Under the pieces are notes generated by a model. The model was not told the DNA's origin, did no database searches, and saw only the letters and a program-made list of their open reading frames with translations. The translations under genes were made by a program, and so were the position numbers. From the IMG/VR virus record IMGVR_UViG_3300023171_000013, positions 1 through 64,000 of that record: DNA of 64,000 nucleotides; one strand, given 5' to 3'. How positions within the stretch are numbered: position 1 is the stretch's first letter; every line of letters begins with the position of its first letter. This DNA comes from a virus. This document shows positions 1 to 3,691 of this stretch, piece after piece.

Positions 1-46
1 GCAAGCGCATCGCATTTAGCATGGTTTGCCTACTCCTCTTTTTTAT

Positions 47-121
47 GGCCGATTCGTATAGAAGTTAATACACTGTCCTTTCACGACAGGAACAGGGGAG
101 CGTTACCCCTATCGGCTACCA
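47..121 (+). tRNA. tRNA-Glu(UUC), non-canonical elbow
   Basis: Full cloverleaf with 7-bp acceptor stem, anticodon TTC at 80-82 and encoded CCA. The D-loop is AGAAGTTA (A18G19 instead of G18G19) and the T-loop is AGCGTTA (A54 G55 C56 instead of TTC). Confidence 0.85.
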
Positions 122-126
122 CTTTC

Positions 127-204
127 GGGGATGAAGCCACAGAAGACCGGCTACCGCCTTTTAAGCGGATCATGGTGTGACTGCAACTGTCACTGTCCCC
201 ACCA
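127..204 (+). tRNA. tRNA-Lys(UUU), non-canonical elbow
   Basis: Acceptor GGGGATG/TGTCCCC (two wobbles), anticodon TTT at 160-162, encoded CCA. T-stem GTGAC/GTCAC closes the loop TGCAACT, which is canonical except T55 to G. The D-loop contains AAG rather than GG. The first anticodon-stem pair is mismatched. Confidence 0.8.
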
Positions 205-205
205 C

Positions 206-277
206 TTTGCCCTGTTGTAATTTAGCAGACCACCCTTACCGGTCGGGAGTGCTGGTGTAACCCCAGCGGGCGATTCA
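206..277 (+). tRNA. Degenerate tRNA-like unit, isotype unclear
   Basis: A perfect T-arm (GCTGG/CCAGC, loop TGTAACC) and a plausible acceptor (TTTGCCC/GGGCGAT with one mismatch) sit in register with the array. The anticodon stem is poorly paired and no CCA is encoded. A Val-like CTTAC string is present, but a proper Val(UAC) gene exists at 1138-1215. This may be a decaying tRNA. Confidence 0.35.
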
Positions 278-282
278 TTTAC

Positions 283-356
283 TGCGCGTTACGAAAGAAG
301 CTATCGACTCGCCTGCAAAGCGAAGTAGGCCGGAGCATTACCGGCACGCGCATCCA
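283..356 (+). tRNA. tRNA-Cys(GCA), non-canonical elbow
   Basis: Perfect acceptor TGCGCGT/ACGCGCA, anticodon GCA at 315-317, T-stem GCCGG/CCGGC, encoded CCA. The D-loop holds AGAAGCT (A18G19) and the T-loop is AGCATTA (G55 C56). Confidence 0.9.
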
Positions 357-361
357 CTTTC

Positions 362-437
362 GGGCCGTTAGCTCATTTAGTAGAGCAGTTGCTTTGCAAG
401 CATCAGGCGGGGGGAGCAAAGCCCCCACGGTCCACCA
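362..437 (+). tRNA. tRNA-Ala(UGC), non-canonical elbow
   Basis: Acceptor GGGCCGT/ACGGTCC, D-stem GCTC/GAGC with loop ATTTAGTA (A18G19), anticodon TGC at 395-397, T-loop AGCAAAG (G55 C56), encoded CCA. One mismatch in the anticodon stem. Confidence 0.85.
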
Positions 438-441
438 ATTT

Positions 442-516
442 GCGCCTTTGGGATAGTAGCTGTTCGCCAGTCTTCCAAACTGGATCAGGTCGGGGCAGAA
501 CCGACAGGGCGCACCA
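442..516 (+). tRNA. tRNA-Gly(UCC), non-canonical elbow
   Basis: Acceptor GCGCCTT/AGGGCGC, perfect anticodon stem CCAGT/ACTGG with TCC at 474-476, T-stem GTCGG/CCGAC with loop GGCAGAA (G55 C56). D-loop AGTAGCTG lacks GG. CCA encoded. Confidence 0.85.
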
Positions 517-521
517 CTTAC

Positions 522-598
522 GCTTGGAAAGCTCATATAGATGTAGCTCCGTCTTGATAAGGCGAGGGTAGCCGGTGCAAATCCGGCTCCAAGCACCA
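522..598 (+). tRNA. tRNA-Ile(GAU), non-canonical elbow
   Basis: Perfect acceptor GCTTGGA/TCCAAGC, anticodon GAT at 556-558, T-stem GCCGG/CCGGC with loop TGCAAAT. This T-loop is textbook TTCRANY except T55 to G. The D-loop carries AG where GG is expected. Confidence 0.85.
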
Positions 599-607
599 TT
601 ACTTTAC

Positions 608-678
608 AGGTCCGCGTTTGAGAAACAATCGAAACTCCAAATCTCGAAATTCACGTGCAACTCGTGACGGACCTGCCA
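608..678 (+). tRNA. tRNA-Trp(CCA), non-canonical elbow
   Basis: Acceptor AGGTCCG/CGGACCT with G73, anticodon CCA at 637-639, T-stem TCACG/CGTGA with loop TGCAACT (G55). The D-arm is small (TTG/CAA around a five-base loop beginning AG). The anticodon stem has one A-C mismatch. Confidence 0.75.
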
Positions 679-684
679 ATCATC

Positions 685-743
685 TTCTGCCACCGGGTTG
701 CGCTCGGAGTTAATAGCGACACGGACAGTCGCGGCGGAAACCA
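685..743 (+). tRNA. 59-nt mini tRNA-like unit
   Basis: A 7-bp acceptor TTCTGCC/GGCGGAA with A73 and CCA is stacked on a perfect T-arm (GCGAC/GTCGC, loop ACGGACA). Only about 24 bases separate the T-arm from the 5' acceptor strand, enough for one hairpin (CCGG/TCGG) and no D-arm. It sits in register in the array with a normal spacer. Either a severely reduced tRNA or an acceptor/T-arm minihelix remnant; anticodon uncertain. Confidence 0.4.
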
Positions 744-744
744 A

Positions 745-822
745 TTTCCCCAGTGAAACAGAAACCTCTCTACGTTGTGCGCACATGGTAGAGATGCCGT
801 TCAAGTCGGCTAAGGAAAACAT
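745..822 (+). tRNA. Degenerate tRNA-like unit with canonical T-loop
   Basis: The 3' part has a canonical T-loop (TTCAAGT) on a GCCG/CGGC stem, and TTTCC/GGAAA can pair as a weak acceptor. No sensible anticodon arm is present. Instead the middle forms a long hairpin (CTCTAC/GTAGAG around the palindrome TGTGCGCACA). CCA is not encoded. Probably a tRNA remnant. Confidence 0.25.
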
Positions 823-826
823 TTTT

Positions 827-902
827 GGGTCAATAGCTCAGGTAGTAGAGCACTAGTTTGAAACACTAGGTGTCGTTGGGGCAGCACCAACTTGGCCCAC
901 CA
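827..902 (+). tRNA. tRNA-Phe(GAA), non-canonical elbow
   Basis: Complete cloverleaf with all stems paired: acceptor GGGTCAA/TTGGCCC, D-stem GCTC/GAGC with loop AGGTAGTA (A18G19), anticodon GAA at 860-862, T-stem GTTGG/CCAAC with loop GGCAGCA (G55 C56), CCA. Confidence 0.9.
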
Positions 903-903
903 T

Positions 904-976
904 TGCGAGAAGGTCTGTGACCTGCTGAGTCTCATAAGCTCTAGCAAGTATGGTTAGAATCCATATCTCGCATCCA
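904..976 (+). tRNA. tRNA-Met or tRNA-Ile2 (CAU), U19-A56 type
   Basis: Perfect acceptor TGCGAGA/TCTCGCA, anticodon CAT at 933-935, T-stem TATGG/CCATA with loop TTAGAAT (T55 kept, C56 to A). The D-loop TCTGTGA has GT in place of GG, allowing a U19-A56 pair. Whether CAU is read as Met or, after lysidine modification, as Ile cannot be decided here. Confidence 0.8.
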
Positions 977-983
977 CTTTCAT

Positions 984-1058
984 ATGTTCGTAGCCTAGAG
1001 GACAGGCACTTGTTTTGGGAACAAGATAACGTGAGTTCGATTCTCACCGAGCATACCA
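984..1058 (+). tRNA. tRNA-Pro(UGG), canonical elbow
   Basis: All stems pair. Anticodon TGG at 1016-1018. The D-loop has GG (AGAGGAC) and the T-loop is TTCGATT. This is the internal control showing that canonical tRNAs exist in the same array. Confidence 0.92.
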
Positions 1059-1062
1059 CTTT

Positions 1063-1136
1063 GCGGCTATATTGTAATAGTAACATGTTTCTCTGTCTAA
1101 GAAACGTCAGGGGAGCGTAACCCCTTAGCCGCGCCA
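1063..1136 (+). tRNA. tRNA-Asp(GUC), non-canonical elbow
   Basis: Perfect acceptor GCGGCTA/TAGCCGC with G73 (the Asp discriminator), anticodon GTC at 1095-1097, T-stem AGGGG/CCCCT with loop AGCGTAA, D-loop AATAGTA (A18G19), CCA. Confidence 0.88.
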
Positions 1137-1137
1137 T

Positions 1138-1215
1138 TCTCGTATAGCTCAGTCAGGTCAGAGCACCTCCCTTACATGGAGGGGGTCGGGGGATCGAAGC
1201 CCTCTGCGAGAACCA
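1138..1215 (+). tRNA. tRNA-Val(UAC), near-canonical elbow
   Basis: Acceptor TCTCGTA/TGCGAGA, D-loop with GG (AGTCAGGTCA), anticodon TAC at 1173-1175 in stem CCTCC/GGAGG, T-loop ATCGAAG (T55 C56 kept, only T54 changed), CCA. Confidence 0.9.
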
Positions 1216-1221
1216 TTTTAT

Positions 1222-1296
1222 TCCGTTGTGTCTGACAAGCAAAGAGGCGAGCTGTTAACTCGTGATATGTAGGAGCGTTACCTACCGACGGAGCCA
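1222..1296 (+). tRNA. tRNA-Asn(GUU), non-canonical elbow
   Basis: Acceptor TCCGTTG/CGACGGA with G73, anticodon GTT at 1254-1256, T-stem GTAGG/CCTAC with loop AGCGTTA. The D-loop carries AAG instead of GG. CCA encoded. Confidence 0.87.
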
Positions 1297-1303
1297 TCTT
1301 CAT

Positions 1304-1377
1304 TGGGGTTTTGCATAATAGTAGTGCGAGCGGCTTTGACCCGCTATGCGTCGGAGCGTAACCGACAACCCCATCCA
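1304..1377 (+). tRNA. tRNA-Gln(UUG), non-canonical elbow
   Basis: Perfect acceptor TGGGGTT/AACCCCA, D-loop AATAGTA (A18G19), anticodon TTG at 1336-1338 in stem AGCGG/CCGCT, T-loop AGCGTAA (G55 C56), CCA. Confidence 0.9.
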
Positions 1378-1382
1378 TTTTC

Positions 1383-1456
1383 TGGTGCCTAGTGTAGTAG
1401 TAACACGACTCTCTCTGAAAGAGTAATTGCAGGAGCATAACCTGCGGTGCCATCCA
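1383..1456 (+). tRNA. tRNA-Gln(CUG), non-canonical elbow
   Basis: Acceptor TGGTGCC/GGTGCCA (two wobbles), D-stem GTGT/ACAC with loop AGTAGTA, anticodon CTG at 1415-1417 in stem ACTCT/AGAGT, T-loop AGCATAA, CCA. Likely a duplicate of the preceding Gln gene. Confidence 0.88.
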
Positions 1457-1463
1457 TCTTTAT

Positions 1464-1538
1464 TGGTCCGACTCCTAGATACCGAGGAATCCCGCTCTTA
1501 ACGGGAAAAGGAGAGTGGAATTCTCTACGGACCAACCA
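1464..1538 (+). tRNA. tRNA-Lys(CUU), C19-G56 type
   Basis: Perfect acceptor TGGTCCG/CGGACCA, D-stem TCCT/AGGA with loop AGATACCG, anticodon CTT at 1497-1499 in stem TCCCG/CGGGA, T-loop TGGAATT. Both elbow contacts are changed: A18 with G55 and C19 with G56, an inverted G19-C56 pair. Confidence 0.88.
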
Positions 1539-1543
1539 ATTTC

Positions 1544-1582
1544 GGTAGTGGGTTCATTAACCATCAGACTCTCATAAGGTCC
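1544..1582 (+). tRNA. Truncated 5' half of a tRNA(CAU)
   Basis: Reads as acceptor 5' strand GGTAGTG, a mini D-arm (GGTT/AACC around CATT) and an anticodon arm with CAT at 1573-1575. It then stops; a T-arm and 3' acceptor are missing. It closely resembles the 5' half of the tRNA at 2074-2145 on the other side of the HNH gene. Probably a remnant left by the insertion. Confidence 0.55.
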
Positions 1583-1585
1583 GAA

Positions 1586-1620
1586 TTTTCTCATTGATTT
1601 CTAATAAAGAAATGAGAAAA
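1586..1620 (+). other. Hairpin between tRNA fragment and HNH gene
   Basis: TTTTCTCA at about 1586-1593 can pair with TGAGAAAA at about 1613-1620, immediately before the HNH start at 1629. It could be a processing or attenuation hairpin; no U-run follows. Confidence 0.4.
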
Positions 1621-1628
1621 ACAATCCA

Positions 1629-2078
1629 ATGAACAAGCATTGCCCAGATTGTAAAACGGAAAAAGACATTTCATTTTTTAGGAAAAACAAATCTACAAAA
1701 GACGGGCTACAATTTTTGTGTAAATCGTGCCAATCAGATAGATTTAAAAAATATTTAGTTCTTAATAAGAAGAAACATGTAGCACTAGTTACAGCGTCTA
1801 AAGAAAGAAGAAAACGCGCACTACGTGCTTTTCTTGTCGAACACTTTACTAGTAATCCATGCGTGGATTGCGGCGAATCGGATATACGAGTTTTAGAATT
1901 TGACCACAAACCAAACACGGAAAAGTGCAATGGTGTCGCAAGAATAGCCTGTTCCGGACATTCTTTAAAGAAGCTCGTTCAAGAAATAGATAAGTGCGAC
2001 GTGCGATGTAAAAACTGCCACGCGAAAAAAACATTTGCCCGTATGGGCGGATCATGGCACGATGAATATTTAAGGTAG
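1629..2078 (+). CDS. HNH homing-type endonuclease inside the tRNA array
   Basis: The 149-residue protein has an N-terminal zinc-ribbon-like CPDC...CKSC pair (about residues 5-37). Its C-terminal HNH core includes CVDCGE, EFDHKP and CKNCHAKK, the last providing the final catalytic or metal-binding histidine. Proteins of this type nick DNA at a specific site and spread the gene. It is AT-rich compared with the array and lacks the GTTTAACC octamer. Its stop codon (TAG, 2076-2078) lies in the acceptor stem of the tRNA that starts at 2074, and a tRNA 5' fragment lies upstream. Recent insertion into a tRNA(CAU) locus is inferred. Confidence 0.85.
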   Translation: MNKHCPDCKTEKDISFFRKNKSTKDGLQFLCKSCQSDRFKKYLVLNKKKHVALVTASKERRKRALRAFLVEHFTSNPCVDCGESDIRVLEFDHKPNTEKCNGVARIACSGHSLKKLVQEIDKCDVRCKNCHAKKTFARMGGSWHDEYLR

Positions 2079-2145
2079 AGGGTTAAGAAACCATCAGTGC
2101 ATCATAAGCACAGATAAGCGGGAGCGTTACCCGCCTTTACCCCCA
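2074..2145 (+). tRNA. tRNA-Met (CAU) with mini D-arm
   Basis: Acceptor GGTAGAG/CTTTACC, anticodon CAT at 2103-2105, T-stem GCGGG/CCCGC with loop AGCGTTA, CCA. The D-arm is reduced to GGTT/AACC around a four-base loop AAGA, with no position 8-9 linker. Confidence 0.75.
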
Positions 2146-2146
2146 C

Positions 2147-2221
2147 GCTGACTAAGCATTGATAGTGATGCGCTACATTGGTAATGTAGATAGAGGGCTG
2201 CAAGTTCCCTAGTTAGCTCCA
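2147..2221 (+). tRNA. tRNA-Thr(GGU), non-canonical elbow
   Basis: Acceptor GCTGACT/AGTTAGC, D-stem GCAT/ATGC with loop TGATAGTG, anticodon GGT at 2180-2182 in stem CTACA/TGTAG, T-loop TGCAAGT (only T55 changed), CCA. Confidence 0.87.
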
Positions 2222-2226
2222 CTTTT

Positions 2227-2283
2227 GTCTGTCGGGTTGTAACCAAACGAACGGAGTTCCCTCACTAGGAGTTCGGGCAGACA
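2227..2283 (+). tRNA. tRNA-like remnant
   Basis: Acceptor GTCTGTC/GGCAGAC pairs over 7 bp and a GGT/ACC mini D-arm like that of the CAU tRNAs follows. The rest forms one arm (CGAAC/GTTCG) with an 18-base loop. There is no recognisable anticodon arm and no CCA. In register with the array spacing. Confidence 0.3.
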
Positions 2284-2292
2284 ATTATTTAT

Positions 2293-2369
2293 GCGCGTAT
2301 GCTGCAATTGGTAGTCAGGCTTGACTTAGAATCAAGATGTTGGGGGTTCGACTCCCTCTACGCGCACCA
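2293..2369 (+). tRNA. tRNA-Leu(UAG), canonical elbow, short variable arm
   Basis: Perfect acceptor GCGCGTA/TACGCGC, D-loop with GG, anticodon TAG at 2327-2329 in stem CTTGA/TCAAG, T-loop TTCGACT, CCA. The variable region is about 5 bases, unlike the long arm usual for bacterial tRNA-Leu. Confidence 0.88.
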
Positions 2370-2373
2370 CTTT

Positions 2374-2458
2374 CGGGATGTGTTTAACCGCGAATCGGCA
2401 GAGCGGCTTTCCTTAAAAGAAATGATACTTGGGAGTCCGAATCTCCCCATCCCGACCA
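2374..2458 (+). tRNA. tRNA-Leu(UAA) containing a GTTTAACC octamer
   Basis: Perfect acceptor CGGGATG/CATCCCG, D-arm CCGC/GCGG with an 11-base loop containing GG, anticodon TAA at 2414-2416, T-loop TCCGAAT (C55), CCA. The linker between acceptor and D-arm is TGTTTAA, about five bases longer than normal, and carries the phage octamer at 2382-2389. The variable region is about 7 bases, short for Leu. Confidence 0.8.
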
Positions 2459-2460
2459 AT

Positions 2461-2536
2461 GCGGACGTAGCCCAATGTAGAGGCGGCTACCTCAAAAGTA
2501 GTTCATGTGTGATTGCGAGTATCACCGTCCGCACCA
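2461..2536 (+). tRNA. tRNA-Leu(CAA), non-canonical elbow, short variable arm
   Basis: Perfect acceptor GCGGACG/CGTCCGC, D-stem GCC/GGC with AG in the loop, anticodon CAA at 2493-2495, T-stem GTGAT/ATCAC with loop TGCGAGT (G55), CCA. Variable region only 6 bases. Confidence 0.87.
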
Positions 2537-2540
2537 TTTT

Positions 2541-2614
2541 GGCCCATTAGATTAAAAGTAGATCGGTTGATTCTCAATAAACAGAAGAGGGACCGTTACC
2601 CTCATGGGCCACCA
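2541..2614 (+). tRNA. tRNA-Glu(CUC), A18 with C55 C56
   Basis: Perfect acceptor GGCCCAT/ATGGGCC, D-loop AAAAGTA, anticodon CTC at 2573-2575, T-stem GAGGG/CCCTC with loop ACCGTTA (C55 rather than G55), CCA. One mismatch in the anticodon stem. Confidence 0.82.
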
Positions 2615-2619
2615 CTTTC

Positions 2620-2691
2620 TCCGAAGCCCGCCAGTGTCTTTGGTTTAATGAAGTTGTAACTTCAAGAAGCCGTAAAATCGGAACTAGCCCA
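2620..2691 (+). tRNA. Degenerate tRNA-like unit
   Basis: An anticodon-like hairpin TGAAG/CTTCA encloses TTGTAA (six bases, reading Thr UGU or Tyr GUA), and CCG/CGG makes a small T-arm. A CCA precedes the usual CTTT spacer. The acceptor strands do not pair. Probably a decayed tRNA. Confidence 0.25.
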
Positions 2692-2694
2692 CTT

Positions 2695-2781
2695 TGGTTT
2701 GTGCCCTCTATGGCTGTCTGTAAAATAGTTGCTAAAATAATAGAGAAGTCGCAAGTGGCGCGATACCACCATAACCCACCA
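2695..2781 (+). tRNA. tRNA-Tyr(GUA) with long variable arm
   Basis: Anticodon arm GCTGT/ATAGT with loop CTGTAAA (GTA at 2720-2722), a 25-base variable region closable by TTGC/GCAA as expected for bacterial Tyr, T-arm GTGG/CCAC with loop CGCGATA (G55 C56), CCA. The acceptor has several mismatches and the D-arm is small, so borders are approximate. Confidence 0.6.
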
Positions 2782-2782
2782 T

Positions 2783-2873
2783 TCTCCCGTAGTGTAAAGT
2801 AGCACGAACAGCTTATACCTGTTGAGTCCTAGATTTGGGCGCAGTCTCGGTGCGAGTCCGAGCGGGAGAACCA
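2783..2873 (+). tRNA. tRNA-Ile(UAU) with long variable arm
   Basis: Acceptor TTCTCCC/GGGAGA extends through G-C (7 bp), D-loop with AAG, anticodon TAT at 2814-2816 in perfect stem AACAG/CTGTT, T-stem CTCGG/CCGAG with loop TGCGAGT, CCA. The variable region is 22 bases and can form a GTCC/GGGC stem, a class II feature not normal for tRNA-Ile. Confidence 0.8.
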
Positions 2874-2877
2874 CTTT

Positions 2878-2952
2878 GGTCTGTAAGCGTAGAAAGCGAC
2901 GTGCCTTATTTGTAATTAGGATAGCGGGGCGCAAATCCCCGACAGACCTCCA
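2878..2952 (+). tRNA. tRNA-Thr(UGU), non-canonical elbow
   Basis: Perfect acceptor GGTCTGT/ACAGACC, D-stem CGT/ACG with loop AGAAAGCG, anticodon TGT at 2911-2913, T-stem CGGGG/CCCCG with loop CGCAAAT (G55 C56), CCA. Confidence 0.85.
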
Positions 2953-2955
2953 CTT

Positions 2956-3026
2956 GCCGACTGATTAAGAATCCGACTTCACTCGTAATGAAGACGAAGC
3001 GGGCGCGATACCCGCAGTTGGCTCCA
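2956..3026 (+). tRNA. tRNA-Thr(CGU), small D-arm
   Basis: Acceptor GCCGACT/AGTTGGC, three-pair D-arm GAT/ATC with loop TAAGA, anticodon CGT at 2984-2986 in perfect stem CTTCA/TGAAG, T-stem GCGGG/CCCGC with loop CGCGATA, CCA. Confidence 0.83.
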
Positions 3027-3027
3027 C

Positions 3028-3103
3028 GTTGGCTATGGTCTAACAGTAAAGACACGAGGTTGTGATCCTCGGAATACGAGTGCGATTCTCGTTAGCCTCC
3101 CCA
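3028..3103 (+). tRNA. tRNA-His(GUG), non-canonical elbow
   Basis: Perfect anticodon stem CGAGG/CCTCG with GTG at 3062-3064, D-stem GTCT/AGAC with loop AACAGTAA, T-stem ACGAG/CTCGT with loop TGCGATT. G3028 and C3100 match the G-1/C73 identity pair of tRNA-His. The two outermost acceptor pairs are mismatched. Confidence 0.8.
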
Positions 3104-3105
3104 AT

Positions 3106-3180
3106 GGGTTTATCGTCCAATGTATAGGATACGAAGCTTCTACCTTTGAGATGCTGGTTAGATTCCAGCTAGACCCACCA
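3106..3180 (+). tRNA. tRNA-Arg(UCU), U19-A56 type
   Basis: Acceptor GGGTTTA/TAGACCC, D-stem GTCC/GGAT with loop AATGTATA (G18 U19), anticodon TCT at 3139-3141, T-stem GCTGG/CCAGC with loop TTAGATT (T55 A56), CCA. Together with the CAU tRNA at 904-976 it supports a U19-A56 replacement of G19-C56. Confidence 0.87.
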
Positions 3181-3186
3181 CTTTAT

Positions 3187-3266
3187 GCGAATGTATGCCG
3201 CCTGTCTTCGAAACAGGAGAAAGCTAACTGGAATACATGTAGGTTCGACTCCTATCATTCGCGCCA
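3187..3266 (+). tRNA. tRNA-Arg(UCG), no D-arm, long variable region
   Basis: Perfect acceptor GCGAATG/CATTCGC, anticodon TCG at 3208-3210 in stem CCTGT/ACAGG, T-stem GTAGG/CCTAT with canonical loop TTCGACT, CCA. Only seven bases lie between acceptor and anticodon stem, so no D-arm fits. The variable region has about 21 bases and contains GG. Confidence 0.75.
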
Positions 3267-3270
3267 CTTT

Positions 3271-3347
3271 GCAGGTATAATGGCACTGATTCCTAATCAG
3301 GAAGCGCATAACGGATAATGAAGGTTCGACTCCTTTTACCTGCACCA
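3271..3347 (+). tRNA. tRNA-Arg(CCU), no D-arm, long variable region
   Basis: Perfect acceptor GCAGGTA/TACCTGC, anticodon CCT at 3292-3294, T-stem GAAGG/CCTTT with canonical loop TTCGACT, CCA. As in the preceding Arg gene, seven bases replace the D-arm and an 18-base variable region contains a GG. Confidence 0.75.
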
Positions 3348-3354
3348 ATTTTAC

Positions 3355-3446
3355 GGAAGCTGAAGCACCTGCGCTGGGGCGGGGACTCGTCTTGAAAACG
3401 AGATGTCGTTCAATCGGCTGGGGATCGTGCCCTCCGGCTTCCGCCA
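3355..3446 (+). tRNA. tRNA-Ser(UGA)
   Basis: Acceptor GGAAGCT/GGCTTCC, anticodon TGA at 3393-3395 in stem CTCGT/ACGAG, long variable arm as expected for Ser, T-loop ATCGTGC (T55 C56 kept), G73 and CCA. Confidence 0.85.
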
Positions 3447-3454
3447 ACTTTTAT

Positions 3455-3544
3455 GGAAGGTTAACCAGCAAGGTGCTGGCTCTCATTGCTAATGAGAAGG
3501 ACGCATTAAAATGCGTTGGTAATCGTGCTATCAGCCTTCCGCCA
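3455..3544 (+). tRNA. tRNA-Ser(GCU)
   Basis: Acceptor GGAAGGT/GCCTTCC, D-arm CCAGC/GCTGG with loop AAGGT (GG present), anticodon GCT at 3488-3490, variable arm ACGCAT/ATGCGT, T-loop ATCGTGC (T55 C56), G73 and CCA. Last gene of the array. Confidence 0.88.
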
Positions 3545-3625
3545 TCTTCCCCGTCGCGCCTCTAGCCGCAAGACAATGCGCAACAGACCATCACGAATCA
3601 ACGTGTGAACCTATCGGACGCGATA

Positions 3626-3634
3626 GACTAGGGG
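3626..3634 (+). promoter_or_regulatory. CTAGGG element
   Basis: GACTAGGGG lies about 60 bases before the HNH gene at 3692. Similar GACTAGGG strings precede the portal and internal-virion genes on the other strand. A promoter role is only inferred. Confidence 0.3.
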
Positions 3635-3646
3635 TGTTCCTTTTAC

Positions 3647-3660
3647 GCTTACTTCCTTGC
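3647..3660 (+). promoter_or_regulatory. Conserved upstream element GCTTACTTCCTTGC
   Basis: Exact 14-base match to copies at 59393-59406 (+) and 22956-22969 (-), each 30-75 bases before the first gene of an operon. Here it lies 31 bases before the start codon at 3692. Likely a promoter or leader element. Confidence 0.55.
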
Positions 3661-3691
3661 TTCCACCCATAGCTAATTCACCCATTGGCGA

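Noticed and set aside
1-46. Possible feature at the left edge
   Set aside because: Only 46 bases before the first tRNA with no clear structure.
279-3447. Many minus-strand frames across the tRNA array (for example 279-599, 853-1137, 1172-1453, 3169-3447)
   Set aside because: They are antisense shadows of tRNA genes; phrases such as VGNAPTY and GVEPTC come from reversed T-arms.
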